Origin: an uncultured Prevotella sp.
Lineage (GTDB): Bacteria > Bacteroidota > Bacteroidia > Bacteroidales > Bacteroidaceae
DNA length: 64,000 nucleotides
Assembly: GCA_900318395.1 (NCBI GenBank)
Contig: ONKL01000001.1
Span: 1 to 64,000 of the forward strand
Direction of reading: 5' to 3'
Shown: positions 18,972-27,442 of the stretch, in pieces
Numbering within the stretch: the stretch's first letter is position 1
How the letters are laid out: each line of letters opens with the position of its first letter
Translations under genes and position numbers: made by a program
The notes under the pieces: generated by a model
Databases searched by the model: none
Told to the model about the DNA's origin: nothing
What the model saw: the letters and a program-made list of their open reading frames with translations, nothing else

Positions 18972-18979
18972 CAAAGGTA
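18972..18979 (-). promoter_or_regulatory. Promoter -7 element for the DUF3987 gene
   Basis: Minus-strand TACCTTTG lies about 60 bp before the start at 18913. No clear TTTG is present 19-20 bp upstream. The rest of the 203-bp gap up to 19116 holds three 10-bp near-repeats of ATTTGGAAAA around 19088-19117 and no gene. Confidence 0.55.
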
Positions 18980-19116
18980 ATAAAAAAAAATCGAGATTCC
19001 CGCGAAGCCCCTTGGAGAGTGCCTTTCGAGCCATCGAAAACGGGTGATTTAAGGTCAAAACAAGGTAAATCCAAACCGCAAAGCGCGATTTGGAAAAATT
19101 TGGAAAGACTTGGAAA

Positions 19117-19713
19117 TTATTGTCGCTCTATCAGCCCCTTGAACTCCTGATAAATCTCCTTGCACATCATGTAGTGATGAGCCTCATTCTGCACGTGCCG
19201 CCCGTCGCCTCCCCAGCGTTCCCACGAGGCTGTAGGCTTCATAATCATGTAATCGCCGTTCTTTCTCACAGAGTCTTTCTTCTTGCCAGGAACCAGGCCG
19301 CACACAAGATTGTCAAACTGCGAATTAATGTTTGTGTAGAGAATGCCGCCATCGCTCATCACCCGCATCACATGAGCCCAAGTCCAAGTGTTTGGATTCT
19401 GCCTGATTCTGATATCCACCTCCGCCAGTATTTGCCTTAGCAGCGCGATGCTCTCTACATCGCGATACTTAGGCTTCAGCAACACCTTGAGAGCCTGTTC
19501 ATTCAGCTGAGCCACTTGGCTGCCCTCTAGCCTCAGCCTGCTGATGTATGACTCAGAAGCCTCAGCCATTCCCTCATGGCGGGCCCAGTCGGTGATAAGC
19601 GAGATGTATGGTCGGCGCTTGGCCTCAGTAGCATTCGCCTTCAGTCCCGTTGTCACCACGAAGTCAACGGGAATAGCTGGGAGTAACTGTTTCTCTTCCA
19701 TAGGTACAGACAT
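19117..19713 (-). CDS. Hypothetical protein of the DUF3987 island
   Basis: The frame encodes 198 residues with no signal peptide or membrane helix. I do not recognise the family. It is mostly alpha-helical in character in the middle (SYISRLRLEGSQVAQLNEQ) and has an aromatic C-terminal half. A second Met at residue 5 is an alternative start. It follows the next gene upstream by only four bases, so the two are co-transcribed. Confidence 0.6.
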   Translation of the reverse strand: MSVPMEEKQLLPAIPVDFVVTTGLKANATEAKRRPYISLITDWARHEGMAEASESYISRLRLEGSQVAQLNEQALKVLLKPKYRDVESIALLRQILAEVDIRIRQNPNTWTWAHVMRVMSDGGILYTNINSQFDNLVCGLVPGKKKDSVRKNGDYMIMKPTASWERWGGDGRHVQNEAHHYMMCKEIYQEFKGLIERQ

Positions 19714-19717
19714 CCTG

Positions 19718-20353
19718 TTAATCCTCGTGCAGCTGATTCAGCCGATCCACTATCTCCTGCTCCATCTCAAAACCGTCATTGGTCTCGAAAGTAATCACGA
19801 GATTCCTTGAGCAGAACATCGCCTCATAGATCTGATGCTGATAATGCAACTGCTGATACACCTCCTCGGCACTACCTTCGGCATGGAAACAGAATCCCGT
19901 GCTGAGATTGCTGTCCACCTTCAAATGACGCTGAGTGCCGAAGAAATAGAGGCACACTTCGAATTCTGTCTTCTCTTCGCCAGATTCCTTGCTCTTGGGG
20001 AAATCCATCTCTACGCCAAGACCGACCAGCTGATCCCACAGATGGCCAGCCTCAACGGGATTCAGCTGTTCGAAGTCAAACTTTACAAGTTCAGCAAACT
20101 TATAAAGGGTAATCCGCATGTTATCCTCACGGCAAACGACACGGCAGTCTTCAAGAATACTATCGCCCACCAAGCTACCCTGAGGCATCTGGTTGCCCTG
20201 AGCGATTACTGGGTAGCTGGCAGTATAGGGCAACATGGTGCTGCCTGGCTCTGGTTCTTCCCACATCATCAGCGTGGCCACATGTCGGCCTGTCTTTCCT
20301 CCTGCATATATAATATGGTAAGGAGGGTCAAGTTTTAAGAGTTTACTTTCCAT
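19718..20353 (-). CDS. Hypothetical protein of the DUF3987 island
   Basis: The frame stays open to 20455, but a complete promoter lies at 20362-20393, so the start is best placed at the ATG at 20353 (MESKLLKLDPP), giving 211 residues. The upstream extension is also built partly from a repeat arm. The protein is soluble and acidic, and I do not recognise a family. With the promoter this close, the mRNA would have almost no leader. Confidence 0.55.
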   Translation of the reverse strand: MESKLLKLDPPYHIIYAGGKTGRHVATLMMWEEPEPGSTMLPYTASYPVIAQGNQMPQGSLVGDSILEDCRVVCREDNMRITLYKFAELVKFDFEQLNPVEAGHLWDQLVGLGVEMDFPKSKESGEEKTEFEVCLYFFGTQRHLKVDSNLSTGFCFHAEGSAEEVYQQLHYQHQIYEAMFCSRNLVITFETNDGFEMEQEIVDRLNQLHED

Positions 20354-20361
20354 AATGCCTG

Positions 20362-20393
20362 CAAAGGTAATGCAATTCGTGCAAAATACCAAA
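20362..20393 (-). promoter_or_regulatory. Promoter for the two hypothetical genes (TTTG-N20-TACCTTTG)
   Basis: A full Bacteroidetes promoter on the minus strand ends 8 bp before the ATG at 20353. Transcription should start within a few bases of the start codon, so the transcript is nearly leaderless. Confidence 0.8.
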
Positions 20394-20429
20394 TTTACAT
20401 CCTCCATTTTTATATTTTTCCATCCCAGA

Positions 20430-20609
20430 TGACAGATGACAGTTGACAGTTTCACTTTTCGATTCTGCCAGCTGCTGAAGAAATAAGGATTTTTACTTTA
20501 AAAATATTATATATCTAGCTAATAATCAATAATATACAATTAACATATTATTCAATTTCCATCCGAAGCGCATTTTCGGCATCGCTAACTGTCAACTGTC
20601 ATCTGTCAG
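20430..20609. repeat. TGACAGT/TGACAGA heptamer inverted-repeat cassette, about 180 bp
   Basis: A perfect 22-bp inverted repeat (20430-20451 with 20588-20609) is made of tandem 7-mers such as GATGACA and GTTGACA. The 136 bp between the arms are very A+T rich and hold no gene. The remaining bases from 20610 to 20809 carry no gene I can support. Confidence 0.85.
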
Positions 20610-20809
20610 ATTTGAGAGTCCATGATACCAGTCACAGATGCCTCTCTCTCAAAAAAACAACGCTATTTCTCAGAATTAAGAGCCACTTCTTGTCGGATAA
20701 GCGGCACTTAATTATCAATTTCAGGCTATGCGGCATGCATTTGGTCTCATTTTTGGTTAATATTTCTTAATTATTGATTATCTATATATGAAAAACAGGC
20801 ATTTCTTCG

Positions 20810-20817
20810 TACCTTTG
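20810..20817 (+). promoter_or_regulatory. Promoter -7 element for the LruC lipoprotein gene
   Basis: TACCTTTG lies 35 bp before the start. A TATG sits 19 bp upstream where TTTG would be expected, so the -33 element is a weak match. Confidence 0.65.
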
Positions 20818-20852
20818 CATAGATTTAAAGTAGATTTTATCAACTAACACAA

Positions 20853-23045
20853 ATGTATATGAAAAGGATGACAACTTTTGCAGCCATCGGCCTTTTAGTA
20901 TTGGCCAGCTGCTCGAAATCAAAAGATTTGTATGACCCTAATATCAGCAGCGGTGATAAACCCGAGCCTGAAATTAAGGTAGAGGCTAACACGTTTGACT
21001 TTTCCACGACTCAATCCGTAAATCTTGCCGTTGATTACTCTGCAAGCAAGGCAGGTTCTGTGTTTTTCAGCATTTATGCCGAAAATCCTATGACCGATGA
21101 CGATGATCCGGCCTTGAAGGAAAATGTCTTGCCAGTATTTGAGGCATTTACAGATGCCTCAGGTAAGTTTAATTCCTCTGTTTCATTACCCGCCTACGCC
21201 AAGCATCTCTATGTTTACACAGGTAATTTCTTTGTGTCAGACAAGCTGATCGAGTGCGATGTTGTGAATGGTAGTGCAATTGCAACAGTGAGTGCCTCTC
21301 GTGCTGCAACCCGTGGTGCATATGCGATGACCCGTGGTGCGCAGACGGATAGGTTGGAAACATTGGCTCAGTTGTATTCTACTGTGGATTGGAAAGATGG
21401 CAGCGTAGTGAAACAGGTCTATAAGCCTTGGCACACGCCACTCGGTACCTGGGATGATGAAACAGGAAGACCCAACTACTTGATGAAATCTACTGATAAG
21501 GACTATGAAGACATGTCATTCTCAGCAGATGAGCTGACTGGCATCAAGAATACCATTGGTGTGGCACTGACGAACAAAAAGAGTTGTCCTCAAAATTATA
21601 GGTTGGCTTACGATCTGTATTTGACGCAAGATAGTAAGGTGGCCGTTACTGTGATTGGTAGTAATACTTGCTGGAATAATACGGTAGGCTACTATTATTA
21701 CACAGGCGATGTTCCGACAAAAGAGAATCTGAACATCATCATGCTGTTCCCCAATACGCAGGATGGAAAATCGGATTTCATCAAGAGTAAAGGCAACAAA
21801 TATGACGGAAATATTGCATTGAATTTGAATCGCGAACAAGACGTTGTGTTGCTGAAATATTATCCGAACATTGCAAGCGGTAGTTATGCTGACGATACCC
21901 CAATATTCCCTGCTGGAACTAAAATTGGTTTTATCCTGAAGACGAACGGATGGGGTATGCAGGCATCTAAGGGAAGTAAAAACTATTACAACTCTTCATA
22001 TAAAGGCGCGAACAGAACACCTGGTTATAATCTCGGACGTCAGTACAATTCGTGGGCTACGACTACGGATGGTCTATCATATTGCGAGGTTGACCAATCT
22101 TTGGAAGACGTGGATAATGGTACTTATGCTAAACCCAACCCAGAGGGCAAGGCTCGTACAGCTAAGTTCGCCTATAAAAATGCTCAGGGACAGCAATATG
22201 CCATCGTTTCTTTCGAAGATGCTTGTAACGATGATGACTTCGACGATTTCATTATTGCTATGAAGCCGGTAGGTGTATTTAATAAGATCCCAGAGCCAGG
22301 CGAAAAGATTACTTCCGAATACGGTGTCTACGGCTTTGAGGATCTTTGGCCTGATAAGGGTGATTATGACCTGAACGATGCCGTTATAGATTATCGTCGT
22401 GATTTCACTTGGAAAGCTCCTGATGCTAGTATTTCAAATCCTGACTATAAGATCTACAAGGAGACTATCAATCTGACTACATATCTTAACTATGTGACGT
22501 TAACAAGTGGATTGGCCGTCACAGTCAAGACAAAGTCGGGCGTCAAGAGTGTCACCATGAAGACCAGCAAGAATAACCAGGAAGAGAGTGCTAACTTCAC
22601 GAAAGATGGCGACACTTATTTATTGACGAGTGATATTAAGGGAAATCAAGGTACGACATACATCCTTGAGATTGAGTACAACGATAGAATTGCGACAGAC
22701 AAGACAGCAGATGTTAAGGCTTTCATCTATAGAGATGAGACTTCTGGGGTTGAAGGCGAGACCCGTTGGGAAGTGCATATTCCGTTTGAAGCTCCAACCA
22801 GTAAAGTGATAAAGAGTTACTTCGGTACGAAAGATGACCTCTCTGATCTCGATGCAAAGAAGTATTACGTAAGGGAAGGAAACTATCCGTTCGCATTCTT
22901 CCTCTCTGGTGTAACAGTTGAGTCATTCAAGAATACGATTCTTTTACGTGACAATGAGAGCAAGAAGATTGACTCGCTCTATCCGGACTTCATTGGTTGG
23001 TCTACATCTGGAGGTAAAGAAAATACTGATTGGTACTTGAAGTAA
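20853..23045 (+). CDS. LruC-domain surface lipoprotein
   Basis: The N terminus has a lipoprotein signal ending in the lipobox LASC (Cys near residue 20), so the protein should be lipid-anchored after secretion. The middle has a DUF4114-type acidic calcium-site-like stretch (FEDACNDDDFDDF). The C-terminal half has the LruC/DUF4842 hallmark FEDLWPDKGDYDLNDAVIDYR. LruC-domain proteins are extracytoplasmic Bacteroidetes proteins of unknown function. It is a single gene with its own promoter and a strong terminator. ATG codons at 20853 and 20859 are both possible starts. Confidence 0.85.
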   Translation: MYMKRMTTFAAIGLLVLASCSKSKDLYDPNISSGDKPEPEIKVEANTFDFSTTQSVNLAVDYSASKAGSVFFSIYAENPMTDDDDPALKENVLPVFEAFTDASGKFNSSVSLPAYAKHLYVYTGNFFVSDKLIECDVVNGSAIATVSASRAATRGAYAMTRGAQTDRLETLAQLYSTVDWKDGSVVKQVYKPWHTPLGTWDDETGRPNYLMKSTDKDYEDMSFSADELTGIKNTIGVALTNKKSCPQNYRLAYDLYLTQDSKVAVTVIGSNTCWNNTVGYYYYTGDVPTKENLNIIMLFPNTQDGKSDFIKSKGNKYDGNIALNLNREQDVVLLKYYPNIASGSYADDTPIFPAGTKIGFILKTNGWGMQASKGSKNYYNSSYKGANRTPGYNLGRQYNSWATTTDGLSYCEVDQSLEDVDNGTYAKPNPEGKARTAKFAYKNAQGQQYAIVSFEDACNDDDFDDFIIAMKPVGVFNKIPEPGEKITSEYGVYGFEDLWPDKGDYDLNDAVIDYRRDFTWKAPDASISNPDYKIYKETINLTTYLNYVTLTSGLAVTVKTKSGVKSVTMKTSKNNQEESANFTKDGDTYLLTSDIKGNQGTTYILEIEYNDRIATDKTADVKAFIYRDETSGVEGETRWEVHIPFEAPTSKVIKSYFGTKDDLSDLDAKKYYVREGNYPFAFFLSGVTVESFKNTILLRDNESKKIDSLYPDFIGWSTSGGKENTDWYLK

Positions 23046-23065
23046 TTCTTGGCTAAAGCCATTGC

Positions 23066-23103
23066 AAAATAATACCCTCGCCAATTGGCGGGGGTATTAT
23101 TTT
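23066..23103. terminator. Bidirectional terminator
   Basis: A 12-bp outer stem (AAAATAATACCC with its complement) plus an inner CGCC/GGCG stem lies between the convergent lipoprotein and ilvN genes, with A and T runs on either side so that it can act in both directions. Confidence 0.9.
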
Positions 23104-23115
23104 ATCTATTATTGT

Positions 23116-23667
23116 CTATTGTTCTTGTTCGCGCTGTTCGAGGAACTCGCTGACTTGCTCCTGCATGCCTCGGGTGACGGCGATACGGCCAGAGCGGGTG
23201 TACTGGAGTACACAGCCGAAGGTGTCGAGGGCACGGAAGAGGGAGATGATGTCCTCGGTGACGCCGTGCTTCATCACGATGGTATAGGTGGGGTTCACCT
23301 CAATAATCTGGGCATCGAAACGGCGGATGGTGCGCGAGATCTCAGAATTTTCCAAAACCATCGGCGTAGCTAGCTTGTAAAGACCCGACTCACGGATAAA
23401 CAACTGATCGTCAGTGAAATAGTTGGCCTTGATGACATCAATCTTCTTTTCTATCTGACGAGCAATCTTGATAATCTGGTCTTCGTCGCTCCAGGCGGTA
23501 ATGGTGTACTTATGCACACCAGGGATGCTGGAGGCAGATACGTTCAGACTCTCGATATTCACCTGACGACGCGTAAATACGGCCGTCACCTGATTCAGAA
23601 TACCTGCCACGTTCTCTGAATACACTAACAATGTATATAGTTTCTTCTTCTTATTATCTTCCATCAC
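23116..23667 (-). CDS. ilvN: Acetolactate synthase small (regulatory) subunit
   Basis: The 183-residue protein has an N-terminal ACT domain (LYTLLVYSENVAGILNQVTAV) and the C-terminal domain of IlvH/IlvN proteins. It binds branched-chain amino acids and controls the catalytic subunit encoded just upstream. It is the last gene of the ilvD-ilvB-ilvN operon. The 16-bp gap to ilvB is made of the TCACTTC heptamer family. Confidence 0.93.
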   Translation of the reverse strand: MMEDNKKKKLYTLLVYSENVAGILNQVTAVFTRRQVNIESLNVSASSIPGVHKYTITAWSDEDQIIKIARQIEKKIDVIKANYFTDDQLFIRESGLYKLATPMVLENSEISRTIRRFDAQIIEVNPTYTIVMKHGVTEDIISLFRALDTFGCVLQYTRSGRIAVTRGMQEQVSEFLEQREQEQ

Positions 23668-23684
23668 TTCTCATTTTTCACTTC
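23664..23684. repeat. TCACTTC/TCATTTT heptamers between ilvB and ilvN
   Basis: Three 7-mers in a row fill the ilvB-ilvN junction, including the ilvB stop and the bases before the ilvN ATG. They belong to the same family as the repeat at 1687-1728, in the opposite orientation. Confidence 0.8.
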
Positions 23685-25396
23685 TATATCTCCAACTTCA
23701 TATCATTCACATTCATGCCTGGAGGGGTCATCGGCAGCACATTGTCTTCTTCCTTGATCTGACACTCGAGGATGAACGGGCCATCTGTGGTAAGCATGCG
23801 CTTGACAGCAGCAGCCAGATCCTGACGGTCAGAGACGGCCTCGTAAGCAATGCCATAGCCCTTCGCAATAAGCGAGTAGTCGGGATTCATCATCTTCGTG
23901 AACGACTTACGGCGCAGCCAGAACATATCCTGCCACTGACGCACATTGCCAAGATAGTGGTTGTTCATCACAATCATCTTCACTGGGCTCTTCTGCTCCA
24001 TGATAGTGCCGAGTTCCTCGATACACATCTGGAAGCCACCGTCGCCCATGAAGCAGCAGACCGTACGCTCGGGAGCAGCAAACGTAGCTCCGATGGCTGC
24101 AGGCATGCCGTAGCCCATCGTTCCCAAACCACCGCTGGTACAAATACTACGATGGTGGTGGTACTTGAAATAACGGGTAGCGAAAAGCTGGTTCTGACCC
24201 ACATCGGTAACAAGAATCGTATCATCTGGACTCAGTTCGGCCACGACATTCACGACCTCTCCCATCAACAACGGTCCATTCTTCGGATGGATAGCAGGCT
24301 CAATCACCTTCTGGCGCTCTTTCTTGTCGAGCTCTCTGAAAGAGTCGCGCCAGCCTTGATGACTATTCTCTTTCAACAGAGCGGTGATGGCTGGCAATGA
24401 TTCTTTGCAGTCGGCCACCACAGCCACATTGGTCTTCACGTTCTTGTCAATCTCACTGCGGTCGATATCGAGATGGATGACTTTTGCCTGTTTGGCGTAA
24501 GTCTTCAGATTACCCGTCACACGGTCGCTGAAACGCATGCCGATAGCGATGAGTACATCACACTCCTGTTCTTTCTGATTCACAGCGTAGTTGCCGTGCA
24601 TACCAAGCATACCGACATTCAGCGGATGGTTAGATGGCAGCGCTGAAAGACCAAGCATCGTACGCCCTGCAGGGATATCGGCCTTCTCGAGGAAAGCTCT
24701 TAACTCCTTCTGCGCATTGCCGAGTTCGACACCCTGCCCCACGAGGGCCAGCGGTTTCTTGGCGTTATTGATCAGTTCGGCAGCCTCACGGACGGCCTTC
24801 TCGTCGAGCTTCGGATAAGGGACATAGGATCGCACGTAGTTCACCTTCATCGGCTCCCAGTCGATTTCCTCTACCTGGGCATTCTTAGCAAAGTCGAGCA
24901 CCACAGGACCAGGGCGACCTGTACGTGCGATGTAGAAAGCACGGCTCACGGCCCAGGCAACATCCTCGGCATGACGAATCTGATACGACCACTTCGAGAT
25001 AGGCTGGGCCACACCCACGAGGTCTACCTCCTGAAAGGCATCAGTACCCAGGGCAGAGATGGGCACCTGACCTGCAATCACCACAATCGGCGTGGAATCA
25101 AGCATGGCATCGGCAATACCCGTCAGGGTATTAGTCACTCCGGGACCACTGGTCACCAAGGCCACACCGACCTTGCCAGAGACGCGGGCATAGCCCTCTG
25201 CGGCATGGGTAGCGCCTTGTTCGTGACGCACCAGAATATGGTCGAAACATTTCTTCTCACCTCGTGTATAGTCGAAGAGCGCATCATAAACGGGCATGAT
25301 GCTGCCGCCTGGGTATCCGAAGATGGTCTTCACGCCCTCGGCCTGCAGCGCCCTCATCAGCGCCTTCGATCCTGTAATTCTATCTCTCATTCTCAT
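23684..25396 (-). CDS. ilvB: Acetolactate synthase large subunit
   Basis: This thiamine-diphosphate enzyme makes acetolactate from pyruvate. The 570-residue protein has the ThDP glutamate region (GGSIMPVYDAL and the following RHEQGATHAAEGYARVSG) and the cofactor motif MGDGGFQM...VMNNHYLG. The FAD-binding middle domain is present. It is the second gene of the operon, followed by its regulatory subunit. Confidence 0.96.
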   Translation of the reverse strand: MRMRDRITGSKALMRALQAEGVKTIFGYPGGSIMPVYDALFDYTRGEKKCFDHILVRHEQGATHAAEGYARVSGKVGVALVTSGPGVTNTLTGIADAMLDSTPIVVIAGQVPISALGTDAFQEVDLVGVAQPISKWSYQIRHAEDVAWAVSRAFYIARTGRPGPVVLDFAKNAQVEEIDWEPMKVNYVRSYVPYPKLDEKAVREAAELINNAKKPLALVGQGVELGNAQKELRAFLEKADIPAGRTMLGLSALPSNHPLNVGMLGMHGNYAVNQKEQECDVLIAIGMRFSDRVTGNLKTYAKQAKVIHLDIDRSEIDKNVKTNVAVVADCKESLPAITALLKENSHQGWRDSFRELDKKERQKVIEPAIHPKNGPLLMGEVVNVVAELSPDDTILVTDVGQNQLFATRYFKYHHHRSICTSGGLGTMGYGMPAAIGATFAAPERTVCCFMGDGGFQMCIEELGTIMEQKSPVKMIVMNNHYLGNVRQWQDMFWLRRKSFTKMMNPDYSLIAKGYGIAYEAVSDRQDLAAAVKRMLTTDGPFILECQIKEEDNVLPMTPPGMNVNDMKLEI

Positions 25397-25407
25397 TTAT
25401 ATTTATT

Positions 25408-25485
25408 GGCACGGATTTCACGGATTTTCACGGCTTTTTATTCCATACACAGATTAAAGCAGTGTTAATCCGTGGAATCCGTGCC
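25408..25485. repeat. CACGGATT inverted-repeat cassette
   Basis: Arms at 25408-25426 and 25467-25485 match at 18 of 19 positions and consist of two or three CACGGATT units. The cassette fills almost the whole gap between ilvD and ilvB and must be transcribed within the operon, where it could fold into a hairpin. Confidence 0.85.
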
Positions 25486-25490
25486 TTAAA

Positions 25491-27320
25491 TTAATCAATC
25501 AATCTGATACCACCTTTGTCGGCAGAGGATACGCTCTGGGCATAAGCGCGGAGCGCCTTGCTGACCACGCGGTTACGCTTCAGCGGCTGCTGCTCGCGGG
25601 CTGCCAGTTCCTCATCAGAGAGCTTCACATTGATGGCACGTGAAGGGATGTCGATGATGATGATATCTCCATCCTTAATCTTACCGATATTACCGCCATT
25701 AGCTGCCTCAGGTGAGATATGGCCGATACTCAAGCCACTCGTACCTCCCGAGAAGCGTCCGTCGGTAATCAGCGCACACTCCTTACCCAGGTGCATACTC
25801 TTGATATATGATGTGGGATAGAGCATCTCCTGCATACCAGGGCCACCCTTCGGACCCTCGTGGGTAATCACCACGCAGTCGCCACTCTTCACCTTGCCAC
25901 CGAGGATGCCCTCACAAGCATCTTCCTGAGAGTCGAAGACAACGGCAGGTCCTTCGAAGTGCCACAGACTCTCATCGACACCAGCGGTCTTTACAACACA
26001 GCCGTCTTGAGCGATGTTGCCAAAGAGCACAGCGAGTCCGCCATCCTTCGTATAGGCATGATCAAGGTCGCGGATACAACCATTGGCGCGATCAGTATCG
26101 AGTGTGCCCCACTCTTCCGACTGAGAACCCATCTTCGTAGAGAAGCGGTTGCCTGGAGCGGAATAATATATTTTTTGTGGAATGTCGAATGTGGAATGTG
26201 GAGTGAGATTACCTTGTTCCGCATTCTTCGTAATATCATATTTCTCCATCGCCTCCGCCAGCGTCATACCATCGACACGGATAGCAGAGCCGTCAATGAG
26301 GCCACCTTTATTCAATTCGTTAAGAATGCCGAGAATACCGCCAGCACGTCCGCACTCCTGAACAGAGTATTTCTGGGTGTTCGGAGCGAGCTTACACAGA
26401 CAGGGCACACGGCGCGAAAGCTCGTCGATATCCTTCATCGTGAAGTCTGTACCAGCCTCCTGAGCTACGGCCAACAGATGGAGCACAGTATTGGTGCTGC
26501 CACCCATGGCAATATCAAGAGCCATTGCATTCATAAAGGCCTTGCGGGTGGCGATGCTACGAGGCAGTACGCTCTCATCGCCGTCTTGGTAATAGGCAAA
26601 GGCATTCTTCACCACCTGACGGGCTGCTGCCTTGAAGAGTTCCACACGGTTGGTATGGGTAGCAAGGATGGTACCGTTGCCAGGCAGCGAGAGGCCGATT
26701 GCCTCGGTGAGTGAGTTCATCGAGTTGGCCGTAAACATTCCTGAGCAGGATCCACAACCAGGGCAAGCGCAATGCTCAATCTCCAGCATCTCTTCATCAG
26801 TAACAGAAGGATCGGCACCCTTCACCATCGCCGTGATCAGGTCGGCATTCTCACCACGCCACTTGCCAGCCTCCATCGGACCGCCCGAGCAGAACACCGT
26901 TGGGATGTTCAGGCGCATCGAGGCCATCAGCATACCAGGAGTGACCTTGTCGCAGTTGGAGATACAGATCATGGCATCGGCCTTATGAGCGTTTACCATA
27001 TACTCCACGCTGTCGGCGATAATGTCGCGCGAGGGCAATGAATAGAGCATACCGTCATGCCCCATAGCGATACCATCGTCGATGGCAATCGTATTGAATT
27101 CGGCTGCGAAACAGCCCATCTTTTCAATTTCAGCTTTCACAATCTGACCAATCTCATGAAGATGGGTATGACCAGGTACGAACTGTGTGAAAGAGTTCAC
27201 AATGGCAATAATAGGTTTACCAAACTGTTCCTGTTTCATTCCTGTGGCCACCCAAAGGGCACGGGCGCCAGCCATTCTACGACCTTCGGTGCAGACTGCA
27301 CTTCTCAACTGATGCTTCAT
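25491..27320 (-). CDS. ilvD: Dihydroxy-acid dehydratase, with heptamer-encoded insert
   Basis: IlvD dehydrates dihydroxy acids to 2-keto acids in branched-chain amino-acid synthesis using an Fe-S cluster. Cluster cysteines are in [11 protein letters not shown] and [17 protein letters not shown]. The 609-residue protein carries an extra loop near residues 371-381 ([11 protein letters not shown]) between KNAEQGN and IYYSAPGNR, encoded by four GGAATGT-type heptamers on the opposite strand. It is the first gene of ilvD-ilvB-ilvN, with a TAATTTTG promoter element at 27354-27361. Confidence 0.95.
   Translation of the reverse strand: MKHQLRSAVCTEGRRMAGARALWVATGMKQEQFGKPIIAIVNSFTQFVPGHTHLHEIGQIVKAEIEKMGCFAAEFNTIAIDDGIAMGHDGMLYSLPSRDIIADSVEYMVNAHKADAMICISNCDKVTPGMLMASMRLNIPTVFCSGGPMEAGKWRGENADLITAMVKGADPSVTDEEMLEIEHCACPGCGSCSGMFTANSMNSLTEAIGLSLPGNGTILATHTNRVELFKAAARQVVKNAFAYYQDGDESVLPRSIATRKAFMNAMALDIAMGGSTNTVLHLLAVAQEAGTDFTMKDIDELSRRVPCLCKLAPNTQKYSVQECGRAGGILGILNELNKGGLIDGSAIRVDGMTLAEAMEKYDITKNAEQGNLTPHSTFDIPQKIYYSAPGNRFSTKMGSQSEEWGTLDTDRANGCIRDLDHAYTKDGGLAVLFGNIAQDGCVVKTAGVDESLWHFEGPAVVFDSQEDACEGILGGKVKSGDCVVITHEGPKGGPGMQEMLYPTSYIKSMHLGKECALITDGRFSGGTSGLSIGHISPEAANGGNIGKIKDGDIIIIDIPSRAINVKLSDEELAAREQQPLKRNRVVSKALRAYAQSVSSADKGGIRLID
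26179..26206 (+). repeat. GGAATGT heptamer array inside ilvD
   Basis: Four tandem 7-mers (GGAATGT, CGAATGT, GGAATGT, GGAGTGA) lie within ilvD, antisense to the gene, and encode the HSTFDIP loop. This is the same repeat family as in recQ and the inositol monophosphatase gene. Confidence 0.9.
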
Positions 27321-27353
27321 ATCATAAAGTATTTAAATTCCGAAATTTAGCTG

Positions 27354-27361
27354 CAAAATTA
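27354..27361 (-). promoter_or_regulatory. Promoter -7 element for the ilvDBN operon
   Basis: Minus-strand TAATTTTG fits TAnnTTTG and lies 33 bp before ilvD. A TTGG sits about 20 bp upstream as a partial -33 element. Confidence 0.6.
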
Positions 27362-27403
27362 CACTAAATTCGTCAAATAGCCAACTATTTCGAAATATTT
27401 TCG

Positions 27404-27411
27404 TAAATTTG
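27404..27411 (+). promoter_or_regulatory. Promoter -7 element for the GH2 gene
   Basis: TAAATTTG fits TAnnTTTG and lies 31 bp before the GH2 start, divergent from the ilvD promoter. No clear -33 element is seen. Confidence 0.55.
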
Positions 27412-27442
27412 CAGCAAAATAGTCACTAAAACAACATTTATT

